Positions 15,020 through 23,307 of a stretch of 64,000 bases of DNA are shown in pieces (position 1 is the first letter of the stretch; every line of letters begins with the position of its first letter). The notes below the pieces were generated by a model. It made no database searches. It was not told where the DNA came from and was given only the letters and a program-made list of their open reading frames with translations. The stretch comes from a virus, in the IMG/VR virus record IMGVR_UViG_3300050821_006672, positions 1 to 64,000 of that record; one strand, given 5' to 3'. Position numbers and translations under genes: made by a program.

Positions 15020-18000
15020 GATCGCTTATGTCCCCAAATTTCTACGGAACTGAACTTGCCAATCTCGGTCAGGTCACACCAGTTTTCTCCAACTGAGACT
15101 TCCACCCCTAGAGGAACATTTACCCATGGGAACTCTACGCGGGTCATCTCACGTACTACAATTTCCAAGTTCTTGTCGATTTCGTGCTTGGGCCAGATGA
15201 AAGTCAAATCATCATGTATCTCCATATTGGCTTGGAAACGTAATTGTTCATATTCGGACAATCGCGCCATAGCAGAACATACAATTTTCGATTCAAGTGC
15301 TTGGATAGGGCTGTTGATTCTTTGGTTAGGTGAGATTGGTGCACGACGCCTGAAACCGGACAGTCCCGTGATGTACCCTAGTTTGTAGTACATCTTTTCT
15401 AAGTCGTCATGCCACTTTTTGATATCAGGAAACTTACTCCAGAATGTCTCTTGTAGTTTGACGCCGATGTGTTTCGGAACACCCAACCCTCCCGATACAT
15501 TTTCTGCCTGCGCGCCGAAGAACGAGGGAAATACGAACTTGTTCTTCGACTCCTGCCGGAGTTCCTTTGCAAGTTCCTTGTCTTTGAGTGATTTTCCACG
15601 CAACCATTGCGGATACATTTTGGCGAGCCGATACATCCAGTCCGAATGAATGTCATAGTTGTTCCAGAATGCATCTACCAAAGCTTTATCACATGACTCC
15701 ATAGCAACATTACGTGCTTGAATACCTGAGAAATCAACTGTGACAACACGCAAATCCCCTCCCGGCTTAACCTGCTTTCGCAACTTACGGTTAGGCCCAT
15801 GCTTTACTATGTTTTGGCTATTAGGATCATTACTACTCGTTCGCCACGTGCGAGTACTATGCGTGCTAATGTGAGGATGAACGCAGCCATCCGAGTATAA
15901 AGTATCCGAGCCCTTCTTGAAGGGAAGTATATACGTGGAATGCATCTTGTTGGCTTCGCGCCAATCCAAGACCAAGTTTACAAAAGGATGTTTGATCTGT
16001 TTGAGTTCGTTTTCATCCACGCTCTCGACGGGATGATTGAGTATCTTCTCAATGACGAACTTGACATCCTGATTGGCTGATGGTCGAAATTCTGTCTTTT
16101 TTATCCGAGCAAACTTCTTTACGACGTCGAGTTGTGTCAGGTCTTTCTCTATCTTGCTACGACGTTGCGTAAATTCCTTGTCAAACTCGTTAACGACATC
16201 CTGGTTTGCTGGAATGCCTTTCAATTGGGTGAGAACCATCGTTGGGATGCGCCGCAACTGATGCTCGTACACACCCATCAAATCTTCGTCACGCAGACGT
16301 TTACGCTGTGGGAAGTACAAGTAGCGATGGGCTTTGCTATCGAGTGCGTTGTAACGTAGGACTTGGTCTAATGGTTCCTTGTCCAGGTTGTTCTTATCGA
16401 GCTTCCCAAACAACGCTTTTACGTCCAGCCCAAAGTACTGGATGCAAAGGAACTCGAGGCTGTGGCATCCGGGGTTGCCTCCCATACGTTCATCCAGGAT
16501 GTAGGCTTGTGAAAGCGTGTCTTCCCAGGGTTGGGCGCGGAGTACCTTCCTGCCATAGAAATATGCTGACCACTCCATTTCAAAGGAGAGTGAATGTACC
16601 ACCTTCTTACAAGGAGCGGTCAGGAGAAACTCTAGCAGAGTATCTTCTACGCGTTCGATCTGACGATCAGACCAGTCACATTCTGGATGATACAAGGGAA
16701 ATGATGCGGCAACCTCATATCCCGCCATTGCCACTGTGAGTATTTTTGAGGTCTTCTTGTATGGGCGTAATCCTTTTGTTTCGTAGTCATAGCCGACGAT
16801 CTTTTCGTTATGCATCGCCTTGATGAACTTGATTGCGGCATCGGGATTTGTAATGATCTCTACGTCACGTGAGAGGTCCTCGACGGTGAAAACCTTGGGT
16901 TCGGGGAGTTTGTCAACGATGGCAAATGCATTACGCAGATCATTAGCAAATGCGAACTCGATGTCCGAGCCATAGCTGTTTTTATCCCTTGGCTCAAACT
17001 TGCGGGACCGTCCTACGTAGGACGGATGCATCATGGGGAAGAACCAGCAAATGTGATTCCCTACCTTGATGGGAACATGTCTGCCATTCCACTTGGTAAT
17101 GCCTTGCTGCTTGAGCGCCCATTGAAGGGGCACGTTTCCAAAACCGAAGATTGCTTTTGGCTTTGTCTTTTCTACGTCGGACGTAATTGATGGACGGCAG
17201 CACTCCACTTCTACCTGGGTAGGTTCACGGTTCTTGGGTGGTCGAGTGTTGCTTACGACATGATTTTCCGCTACATACCAACCTTCGTCGGTTTCTAAGT
17301 TGTATATAAATCCTTCAAAGGGTTGGGTATCAATATGAATGACATTGTCAAACTGTATAAGAGTGGGGTTAGTTTGTGTCAACTTGAAGAGCAACTCGGA
17401 ACCTCCAAGTTCTTGATTAAGAAAATCCTCCTTTCTAATGGGGTGCGAATGCGTACCCATAGAGAGTCCAGAAATATTGAAGCGGCTAAGCCCTTGTGGA
17501 GACCTCCATCCGTTAAGGAAGTCTGTGATAGGTACGTCGCCGGTGAAAGCACGGAAGAACTCGCTAAAATTTATCATGTCCGCCCGCGTACTGTAAGTAG
17601 TTTTCTCAAACGGAACGGTATTAAAATCAGAAATGTTAGTGAACAGCTGCGTGTTTGGGCAAAGCGAAATCCCAGTGTTATCGATAGGAAACGTCGCTTC
17701 GGTCAGGGTATTAGATTGGGGGCCAATCTCAGAGAGGTTTGTACTCGCGAGGCACGTGCTAGAAGACTTCAACAAACACTTTCTGTTGCCTCTGATATTG
17801 AGCTGCTGTTGATTCCCGAACTTAAGCGGAGAAGCATTCGATTTATCAGACAGTACCCAGTTGGGACTTACAACCTCGACTTCGCCTGTTCCAATATCGC
17901 CGTGGAAATTGAAGTTAGTGTCAACCATCCGTTGGCTATGCCCCACAAGAGATTGCGCTGCAAAAAGCTCATCGAGGCGGGATGGTTTGTTTTGTTCGTG

Positions 18001-18537
18001 TGGATAAATTCCTCCCATCCATTGGTTCCTGCTACCGTAGTTAACTATTTGATCTCCAAGAGAAAGTTGATACGCGAAAAGCCATCCTTGGGATGTAAGT
18101 ATTGGGTGGTGCGGGGTACAGGGGAGTTCGTCTCCAAAACGCGTCTTGACTATTATAAGCTCACCCACGAAGTAGCGGCGGAATAACTTCTTTATTCTGG
18201 ACGGTGTTGTTACTTTTACTGAACCAGGAAAGCAGCGCACTACATTGGTCCATCGAATCTTATCATTCCATTTCTCAGGAATGCGAAAGCGTAGTATCTG
18301 GCCCGTCTTCCCGACAAACTGCTTTCCTTGCTCGTCTTCCGAGGCCCCAGGGGCTTCCCCAATTACTAAAATTGTAGGATGATCGGAACCAGTTGGCTCC
18401 ATGTGTGGATGTTTTAGCCCGCGCTGATGGTTGAGCGGACAGACCGCGCAGCCATGGCGATGAAGGAAATCTACAGATAGGTTTTTGGGAACCAGTGATT
18501 CATTGTTGCGAGCTGGGGACGTTGGAAGGAAACCCAT
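15016..18537 (-). CDS. polA: DNA polymerase I fused to an N-terminal uracil-glycosylase-like domain, with intein
   Basis: 1173 residues before splicing, about 844 after. Residues 26-100 plus the post-intein part form a family-4-type uracil-DNA glycosylase domain: Cys30/Cys33, GEAPGASEDEQGKQFVG, then the intein, then TRPPKNREP and a CC pair. A 3'-5' exonuclease follows (YDYETKGL, the HSLSFEMEW region), then a family A polymerase: motif A VVTVDFSGIQAR, the motif B region, and motif C MEIHDDLTF. The spliced junction VVR-TRPP replaces the usual Cys of this UDG motif with Thr. This is the replicative polymerase. Confidence 0.92.
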   Translation of the reverse strand: MGFLPTSPARNNESLVPKNLSVDFLHRHGCAVCPLNHQRGLKHPHMEPTGSDHPTILVIGEAPGASEDEQGKQFVGKTGQILRFRIPEKWNDKIRWTNVVRCFPGSVKVTTPSRIKKLFRRYFVGELIIVKTRFGDELPCTPHHPILTSQGWLFAYQLSLGDQIVNYGSRNQWMGGIYPHEQNKPSRLDELFAAQSLVGHSQRMVDTNFNFHGDIGTGEVEVVSPNWVLSDKSNASPLKFGNQQQLNIRGNRKCLLKSSSTCLASTNLSEIGPQSNTLTEATFPIDNTGISLCPNTQLFTNISDFNTVPFEKTTYSTRADMINFSEFFRAFTGDVPITDFLNGWRSPQGLSRFNISGLSMGTHSHPIRKEDFLNQELGGSELLFKLTQTNPTLIQFDNVIHIDTQPFEGFIYNLETDEGWYVAENHVVSNTRPPKNREPTQVEVECCRPSITSDVEKTKPKAIFGFGNVPLQWALKQQGITKWNGRHVPIKVGNHICWFFPMMHPSYVGRSRKFEPRDKNSYGSDIEFAFANDLRNAFAIVDKLPEPKVFTVEDLSRDVEIITNPDAAIKFIKAMHNEKIVGYDYETKGLRPYKKTSKILTVAMAGYEVAASFPLYHPECDWSDRQIERVEDTLLEFLLTAPCKKVVHSLSFEMEWSAYFYGRKVLRAQPWEDTLSQAYILDERMGGNPGCHSLEFLCIQYFGLDVKALFGKLDKNNLDKEPLDQVLRYNALDSKAHRYLYFPQRKRLRDEDLMGVYEHQLRRIPTMVLTQLKGIPANQDVVNEFDKEFTQRRSKIEKDLTQLDVVKKFARIKKTEFRPSANQDVKFVIEKILNHPVESVDENELKQIKHPFVNLVLDWREANKMHSTYILPFKKGSDTLYSDGCVHPHISTHSTRTWRTSSNDPNSQNIVKHGPNRKLRKQVKPGGDLRVVTVDFSGIQARNVAMESCDKALVDAFWNNYDIHSDWMYRLAKMYPQWLRGKSLKDKELAKELRQESKNKFVFPSFFGAQAENVSGGLGVPKHIGVKLQETFWSKFPDIKKWHDDLEKMYYKLGYITGLSGFRRRAPISPNQRINSPIQALESKIVCSAMARLSEYEQLRFQANMEIHDDLTFIWPKHEIDKNLEIVVREMTRVEFPWVNVPLGVEVSVGENWCDLTEIGKFSSVEIWGHKRS
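17248..18234 (-). mobile_element. Intein in the UDG domain of the polymerase, with an antisense endonuclease gene
   Basis: 329 codons inserted between NVVR and TRPPKN. It starts CFPGSVKVTT, has block B-like PCTPHHPILTSQGW and a C-terminal part FEGFIYNLETDEGWYVA ending HVVSN before Thr+1. The penultimate residue is Ser, not the usual His. The middle of the intein frame is open but codes no recognisable domain, because the opposite strand carries a complete endonuclease gene (17335-18186). Confidence 0.88.
17335..18186 (+). CDS. Homing endonuclease encoded antisense inside the polymerase intein
   Basis: 283 residues from ATG 17335 with AAAGGG upstream; a TTG at 17323 would add four residues. 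Two N-terminal HTH units (about 1-30 and 60-90, e.g. STEELAKIYHVRPRTVSSFL) precede a basic region and a Vsr/DUF559-like nuclease: SDIELLLIPELKRRSIRF, YNLDFACSNIAVEIEV, KLIEAGWFVLFVW. The gene runs against the intein, and its last 45 codons or so lie opposite the N-terminal Hint region. It is the only clear rightward gene inside the leftward block. It likely promotes intein homing. Confidence 0.85.
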   Translation: MNDIVKLYKSGVSLCQLEEQLGTSKFLIKKILLSNGVRMRTHRESRNIEAAKPLWRPPSVKEVCDRYVAGESTEELAKIYHVRPRTVSSFLKRNGIKIRNVSEQLRVWAKRNPSVIDRKRRFGQGIRLGANLREVCTREARARRLQQTLSVASDIELLLIPELKRRSIRFIRQYPVGTYNLDFACSNIAVEIEVSVNHPLAMPHKRLRCKKLIEAGWFVLFVWINSSHPLVPATVVNYLISKRKLIREKPSLGCKYWVVRGTGEFVSKTRLDYYKLTHEVAAE

Positions 18538-18555
18538 ACAAGCCCCGAAATCTCA

Positions 18556-18592
18556 TTGTAGAAACGCCAGAGCCGCTCGTAGAAACGCTTTT
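18556..18592 (+). repeat. 37-bp dispersed repeat, copy 2 (between polymerase and clamp)
   Basis: Same orientation as the copy at 7488-7524, with the identical core at 18562-18583. It lies in the 98-base gap upstream of the polymerase start. A 44-codon frame (18605 to 18471, minus) runs through it, but it lacks a ribosome site and overlaps the polymerase start. Confidence 0.85.
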
Positions 18593-18635
18593 CGGCAGAA
18601 ACCATGGGTTACCATAGGAGACAAATCAAACATTG

Positions 18636-19682
18636 CTATGCCATTGCTGCGACCATGTAGATCGCTCCGCGCGCATTCGTCAGGATCATACATTTGTTTG
18701 TAATGAGCATCTTGGTGTAGGTGTCGAGGCCGGATTTGATATGACGGCAGTCAATCTTGAGTGATACGTCGGGATGATCCTCTTTGAGTTTCATCGAGTC
18801 CATCATTTCACCACGCAATTGTGAGTTCGTTTCCATCCTGAGACGACCATCCCCAATCGTAATCGTCGTATAGTTCTTTTCTGAAGCTACATCAGCGATG
18901 ATGATTGCGCGCTCGATCATTTCCTTGAGACGTACAGGAATAACGATCGCGGACTTCTTGATATCCTGCGGGACATTGTGGTTGACGATCTTATGGAACT
19001 CGATGGGTCTATCGGTTTCGATCAGTTTCCCGAACAGGGTGACGTTACCTGAGGTGAGCAGACTGTACTCGTCATTGATCTCGATCTTGCTTGCTCCTGA
19101 CTTGGCAATCTTGACGGCCTGCTTGCAGAACTCTGTCGACAGCGTCACGCGGTTCTTGATGGGAGGTACGCTGGTCAGATTGAGTGGCACGTAGGTCAAT
19201 GTCAAATCGTTGGTCCCGAACATCGCCAGGAACTTTTCGGTGCGGACCAGGGTCACACCAAGTTGCTCGGGTTTTGATGGATCGGTTCCTGCCGATTGTA
19301 GGCATAGTTCGAGTCCTTCGAAAAACGTATCGGGGAAATTGGTAGTATCCTTCGCCGGCTTGGGCATCTCGAAGATGAAGGACGACGCAGGCATCGTGGG
19401 GAATGCTATGTTTACCCCACCTGCTTTTAGACGTAGATTGTTCTCGTCTTGGGTGAGATTGACCTCCTCGGCACGAAGCGTCTTGACCAGACTGGTAAAC
19501 GTGTTCCCCTGGATCGCGCATTCGAAATCTGTCTTGAGGCGTGTAGAAACCGCAATGGCATCGTTGTAAGCCATTATGCCGGCCCCAGTGAACCAGATGT
19601 GGTTCAGGATGGGAATAATGTCGTGATTGGCAAGGGCTGGACTGACGAGATCGACGCAATCGACTAAGTCTGTTCGGCGCAT
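18636..19682 (-). CDS. dnaN: DnaN-like sliding clamp
   Basis: 348 residues, close to the three-domain bacterial beta clamp. Recognisable features are ARGAIYMVAAMA at the C-terminus, in place of the bacterial MPMRL-type end, an internal IVIPVRLKEMI strand-helix and a regular beta-alpha-beta pattern. It tethers the polymerase and is loaded by the 12612-14600 product. The start has AAGGA nine bases upstream and overlaps the end of dpdA by 19 bases, linking clamp and deazaguanine genes in one transcript. Confidence 0.88.
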   Translation of the reverse strand: MRRTDLVDCVDLVSPALANHDIIPILNHIWFTGAGIMAYNDAIAVSTRLKTDFECAIQGNTFTSLVKTLRAEEVNLTQDENNLRLKAGGVNIAFPTMPASSFIFEMPKPAKDTTNFPDTFFEGLELCLQSAGTDPSKPEQLGVTLVRTEKFLAMFGTNDLTLTYVPLNLTSVPPIKNRVTLSTEFCKQAVKIAKSGASKIEINDEYSLLTSGNVTLFGKLIETDRPIEFHKIVNHNVPQDIKKSAIVIPVRLKEMIERAIIIADVASEKNYTTITIGDGRLRMETNSQLRGEMMDSMKLKEDHPDVSLKIDCRHIKSGLDTYTKMLITNKCMILTNARGAIYMVAAMA

Positions 19683-20716
19683 AATTCAATTTCCTTCATG
19701 TGCTCGACAAAATCATGATAGCGTCGAATGACATAACTCTCGTTATTCCAATCATACACACTACGCCGCATTTTGCATTGAACCAATCCTGATGTCATAT
19801 ACTTTTCGAACCGCTCTTGTTTGGTCTCGCGGAGTTCAAAGTAAGACAACAATCTAAAATTTGCGCCACGTCGTGTCAGCGAAATGTTCTGCGGGTTAGT
19901 TTTTATCATGGTGGCAAATACTACGTTGAAATCATCTGTTTTACGCGTTTCCCGAACGTGTTTTTGTAGTCCTTGATAGTAGATGATGTTTAGGTCTTGT
20001 CGTGTGTGTGGCGTGTTGCATACGCTCTCAATGGGGAGGTCGAGTTGATCTCGGACGTACTTATTGAGTGAATGCCTGAGTCCCGCGTCAAGTCCGAGCA
20101 TCCCATAAGAAATGCCGGAGGCAGTTGTTATGCGTGGTGAAAAACGTACTGAGGTTGGGCGTGAGAAATCTGGTTCTTTGTTTCCCAACGCGGGGATGTA
20201 AACCTGCCCAAAGCCTCCTTTGAGTGCCCAACTCGTTGAGTCCACAGTTGTCCAGGGATAACGCAAAAGTAGGTTGGGTCCAGTTGCGCCGAACCCGTGT
20301 GTTTTGATTGGTTTCTTCCCCTGACGTTTTGCCAGTATTCCGAAGCAGCGATCCAGCCAGCGATGAAGCTCGTTGGGATGGGAGCGTAAGTAGGGGGAAA
20401 TCCCAATGTAGGATTCTTTGTCATCGATCAGGCGTTCGAGCCAATCAAAGTTTTCTCCCTGATGAAACACGGGGATGGGATTCAACCCTTTGTCTTTAAT
20501 GCGCTGTAGATTCTCGTAGGAAAGGCGTGCGGAGCGTTCGACAGATTCGTGGGTCCGGATGAGCTTTCCCTTTGATCCAGGGATAACGTCCATGTTGACG
20601 TAGGCAAAGATCAACTCCTTGTTGCGTTTGATGAACTCGACGTATTCGTCGATGCTGATGGAAATGTCACGACGCCACGCCGAAAATGCGCCGCTGTCCA
20701 AAAGGAGAGTAATCAT
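19664..20716 (-). CDS. dpdA: DpdA-like DNA deazaguanine transglycosylase
   Basis: 350 residues from ATG 20716, which shares a base with the folE stop (TGATG). The TGT-like fold is indicated by LLLDSGAFSAW (Asp7), PVFHQGENFDWLERL, a KTHGFGATG turn and TTVDSTSW (Asp159), the two Asp regions used by tRNA-guanine transglycosylases. DpdA proteins exchange guanine in DNA for preQ0 or preQ1. Genomic linkage to folE, queC and queD, with queE and queF elsewhere in the window, fixes the DNA-modification role. Sequence specificity and the base accepted cannot be read here. Confidence 0.85.
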   Translation of the reverse strand: MITLLLDSGAFSAWRRDISISIDEYVEFIKRNKELIFAYVNMDVIPGSKGKLIRTHESVERSARLSYENLQRIKDKGLNPIPVFHQGENFDWLERLIDDKESYIGISPYLRSHPNELHRWLDRCFGILAKRQGKKPIKTHGFGATGPNLLLRYPWTTVDSTSWALKGGFGQVYIPALGNKEPDFSRPTSVRFSPRITTASGISYGMLGLDAGLRHSLNKYVRDQLDLPIESVCNTPHTRQDLNIIYYQGLQKHVRETRKTDDFNVVFATMIKTNPQNISLTRRGANFRLLSYFELRETKQERFEKYMTSGLVQCKMRRSVYDWNNESYVIRRYHDFVEHMKEIELCAEQT

Positions 20717-21291
20717 CAATCACCATTGGAACTGTTGACCAGCGCCATGAATTCAGCGCGGCATTCCGGCTCATCTTTTATACAGCCTCGCAAAGCAGAC
20801 GTCGTCGTCGTAGTGCCTTGGCGTTGGACGCCCCTTGATTCGAGGCAAAGATGTCGAGCACGGATTACAACGCCAACGCCTCTTGGCGTGAGTTCTGCAT
20901 TTAGGGCGTTAGCAATTTGTGTACAAAGACGTTCTTGAACAGTCAAGCGCCGCGCAAAAATGTCAACTACACGGCTCAGTTTGGATAGGCCCACAATCTT
21001 ACGGCCACGAGGAATGTAACCAATACACGCAGTACCAAAGATTGGCGTCATGTGGTGACAGCAATGCGAGTAAATTGGTATTCCTGCTTGGAAGATCAGT
21101 TCGTCAACAGGAGTTTCCTCCTCGAACAACTTGATTACATCCTCAACATTCTGTTGGTAGCCGGACATCCAGAAACGCCAGGCACGTATGACGCGCGCCG
21201 GCGTTTCTCGAAGCCCCTCACGGTCGACATCTTCACCCAGGCGCGAGAGGAGTTCTTTAATCAACTCTTCGTCAGTAACGTGGGTGAGCAT
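20716..21291 (-). CDS. folE: GTP cyclohydrolase I
   Basis: 191 residues with the zinc site SHCCHHMTP (Cys and His ligands), IGLSKL-like VGLSKLSRVVDIFARRL, VQERLCTQIA and the RGVGVVIRARHLCLESRGV core. It opens GTP to dihydroneopterin triphosphate, the first step of the deazaguanine route, then used by QueD. Full length for type I enzymes. AGGGG precedes the ATG. Confidence 0.93.
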   Translation of the reverse strand: MLTHVTDEELIKELLSRLGEDVDREGLRETPARVIRAWRFWMSGYQQNVEDVIKLFEEETPVDELIFQAGIPIYSHCCHHMTPIFGTACIGYIPRGRKIVGLSKLSRVVDIFARRLTVQERLCTQIANALNAELTPRGVGVVIRARHLCLESRGVQRQGTTTTTSALRGCIKDEPECRAEFMALVNSSNGD

Positions 21292-21301
21292 GGGTTTCCC
21301 C

Positions 21302-21943
21302 TTACAGTTCGATCTCGAGAAGACCTGCGTCGACCAGGGCCTTCATGGTGTCACGCGTATCGGCGCGCATCGAACCGATGGTCATTTCGGTCCCCTTGTA
21401 ACCCTCGTCCTTGAGTTTGGACATCAGGTCTTCGACGCTGATACTGGGCTTCTTGATGACGATCTGCTTGAGGCGGCGGCGCATCGAAAGTGGCTTCTTC
21501 TCGCCACTGCCGTTCTTCTTTGAAGCCGCCGTCTTCTTCGCGGCAGGCTTATCAGCAGCCTTCTTTGCCGGTGTCTTCTTGGTGGCAGCGATTTTCTTCG
21601 TCTTTGTCTCCATTACCTCTTCTTCTCCTGGTTCATCGTTGGTATCATCTTCGGGTTCTTCTTCCCCACGTTCGTCTTCCCCGTCTTCGACTACTCCGTC
21701 ATCTTCGTCGGGGAAAGGAGGTACGTCATCGGCACTCAACTCGAGAATTTCGCCGTCGGCATGTTTCTTGCCGGCCTCGATTACCGAGTTGTAGAACTCT
21801 TGGGCTTCGGTGCTTAGACTTTCCCAGCCCTCCTCATCAAGCGTTTCCGCCTTGCTGATCAGTCTCTTGATCAGGTCGGCGTCGACCTCGTTCTTTTTGG
21901 GCTTTACGCCCGTCGCTTCGAGTAGCATTTCACGGATTGACAT
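21302..21943 (-). CDS. Acidic/lysine-rich protein with a histone-H1-like middle
   Basis: 213 residues in three parts: a helical N-terminus (1-80), a strongly acidic stretch (about 80-110), and an AKKTPAKKAADKPAAKKTA-type Lys/Ala/Pro tract followed by a small folded C-terminal domain (SVEDLMSKLKDEGYKG...). The Lys/Ala tract resembles histone-H1-like bacterial nucleoid proteins. It may bind DNA or link DNA to another protein. It lies between folE and queC, so a link to modified DNA is possible but unproven. Confidence 0.7.
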   Translation of the reverse strand: MSIREMLLEATGVKPKKNEVDADLIKRLISKAETLDEEGWESLSTEAQEFYNSVIEAGKKHADGEILELSADDVPPFPDEDDGVVEDGEDERGEEEPEDDTNDEPGEEEVMETKTKKIAATKKTPAKKAADKPAAKKTAASKKNGSGEKKPLSMRRRLKQIVIKKPSISVEDLMSKLKDEGYKGTEMTIGSMRADTRDTMKALVDAGLLEIEL

Positions 21944-21958
21944 GTAGCATTGTCCCCG

Positions 21959-22645
21959 TCAGTTTGCATAGCCTGTCGGATCGGACACGCCTGCTTTGGC
22001 GAATCCCTCTTTACGAGCACGGCATGTGGGACAAGCGCCACAGTGCTGCTCTCCCCCGGCGTAACAGGACCACGTTAATGACCAGTCTACACCGAGTTCT
22101 TCACCAAGTTTGATAATGTCGTGTTTAGCCAACCACTCTAACGGTGTGGCCAGACGAATCGTGTGATAGGTGCCGATGTAGATGGCGTTTGCCATCGCGC
22201 CAATCCACTCCGGCGTGCAATCGGCGTAGGCCCAATTTTGGGCATCCTCGGCATGGGCACCAAAGTAGATTGTCCATTCCGTTCCTTGTTGCAGCTCAGC
22301 TTTTACGTAATCGCCGACCACTGTGGATGTAATGGCTGAAAGAATTAAGCCGTTTCGAAATGGAACGTAGGTTGGGGAGATGCCCTTGATATCGTTGTAG
22401 GACATATTGGGAATTTTTACGTTTGGGTCAGTCAGCATGGTTGGTGGAATAATTGACGAAAGGTCTCGTACCCGATGGGGAATGTCAAGGGCTTGGCAAG
22501 TCATTTTCGCGTGTTTGATCTCTTTCTTATGGCGCTGCCCGTAATCAATACTGATTGCTTCTATGGGTTCGTGGCGTGTGTGTGCCAAATATAAACACGT
22601 CGTACTGTCAATCCCTCCGCTGAGGAGGACGTAGGCTTTTGACAT
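21959..22645 (-). CDS. queC: 7-cyano-7-deazaguanine (preQ0) synthase
   Basis: 228 residues. PP-loop SGGIDSTTCLYLA near residue 9, SIDYGQRHKKE, the FRNGLILSA-type core, and the C-terminal zinc site CYAGGEQHCGACPTCRARK are all diagnostic. It converts 7-carboxy-7-deazaguanine to preQ0 using ATP and ammonia. GAGGAT lies upstream. No Gat-type amidotransferase fusion is present, so archaeosine-type modification is not indicated. Confidence 0.95.
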   Translation of the reverse strand: MSKAYVLLSGGIDSTTCLYLAHTRHEPIEAISIDYGQRHKKEIKHAKMTCQALDIPHRVRDLSSIIPPTMLTDPNVKIPNMSYNDIKGISPTYVPFRNGLILSAITSTVVGDYVKAELQQGTEWTIYFGAHAEDAQNWAYADCTPEWIGAMANAIYIGTYHTIRLATPLEWLAKHDIIKLGEELGVDWSLTWSCYAGGEQHCGACPTCRARKEGFAKAGVSDPTGYAN

Positions 22646-22651
22646 GGAAGA

Positions 22652-23149
22652 TCATCCTCGATGATTGAAGTCAGATAACCTTACATACGCGGAATTACCG
22701 GCGTGCTCGCGTACCTCTAGTTTGACCAGTCGCACTCTTGGGGAATGGCCTTTCAAATCCAACCAACTTTCCAGGCGTTCAAACGTGAGTAATGCAATTG
22801 CCTCACATCCGGTGTTCTCTACCGTGCGAATGTCCAGTGCGTTGCCTTCCGTGGCTTTGACAAACAAGTCAAACATTGGGTCGTCTTTGGCGACCAGTGT
22901 TGTGTGATCGAACATGACTTCCAACCACTGTCGAAAATCTCCCAATCCTCCGAAGTCAATTGTCCAGTTGTTGTCGTCGAGTTCTGTAGCTTCGAACGTC
23001 GCTGAGAACTCCAACGCATAGCCATGCAAATGCTTGCAATGAGAAGAGGCCCGCCACTGGCGGAACGCCGTGGATAGTCCAACGCTAGATGTGTAAGTCT
23101 TGGTCGATCCAAAAACAATGTCGGTCCGATCGGTGATCTTACGAGCCAT
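22652..23149 (-). CDS. queD: 6-carboxy-5,6,7,8-tetrahydropterin synthase
   Basis: 165 residues. SHCKHLHGYALEF gives the catalytic Cys and zinc His region, followed by WTIDFGGLGDFRQWL and FDHTTLV. The first zinc His of classic QueD (F..AH) is replaced: the sequence reads STAFRQWRAS. This variant appears in phage-type QueD proteins, but zinc ligation should be checked. The enzyme converts dihydroneopterin triphosphate, between FolE and QueE. It starts inside the end of the upstream small gene. Confidence 0.88.
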   Translation of the reverse strand: MARKITDRTDIVFGSTKTYTSSVGLSTAFRQWRASSHCKHLHGYALEFSATFEATELDDNNWTIDFGGLGDFRQWLEVMFDHTTLVAKDDPMFDLFVKATEGNALDIRTVENTGCEAIALLTFERLESWLDLKGHSPRVRLVKLEVREHAGNSAYVRLSDFNHRG

Positions 23150-23306
23150 GGTTCATTCCATTGGAAATGAGTAACTCTGCCACCCTCTTGCTGATGGGAA
23201 GTGCAAAGCAATTTCCTTCTGGGTCTTCGCTGACGATAGAATACACCTTCTTGCCGTTTTGGCGTTCCAGCCGGATTAGAATGCGTCGTGGCTTCTTATT
23301 TTTCAT
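23139..23306 (-). CDS. 55-residue basic protein
   Basis: MKNKKPRRILIRLERQNGKK starts a small, basic, beta-rich protein. GGGAGAG upstream and tight packing (stop of the sigma-like gene two bases before, queD start overlapped by 11) support translation. No recognised domain. Confidence 0.65.
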   Translation of the reverse strand: MKNKKPRRILIRLERQNGKKVYSIVSEDPEGNCFALPISKRVAELLISNGMNHGS

Positions 23307-23307
23307 C

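Noticed and set aside
18471-18605. 44-codon minus-strand frame through the 37-bp repeat
   Set aside because: No ribosome site, overlaps the polymerase start, and the apparent protein similarity to the sbcD copy is only the DNA repeat read in another frame.
21411-21858. Plus-strand frames opposite the acidic/Lys-rich protein
   Set aside because: Low-complexity mirror of GAA/GAC and AAG codons.
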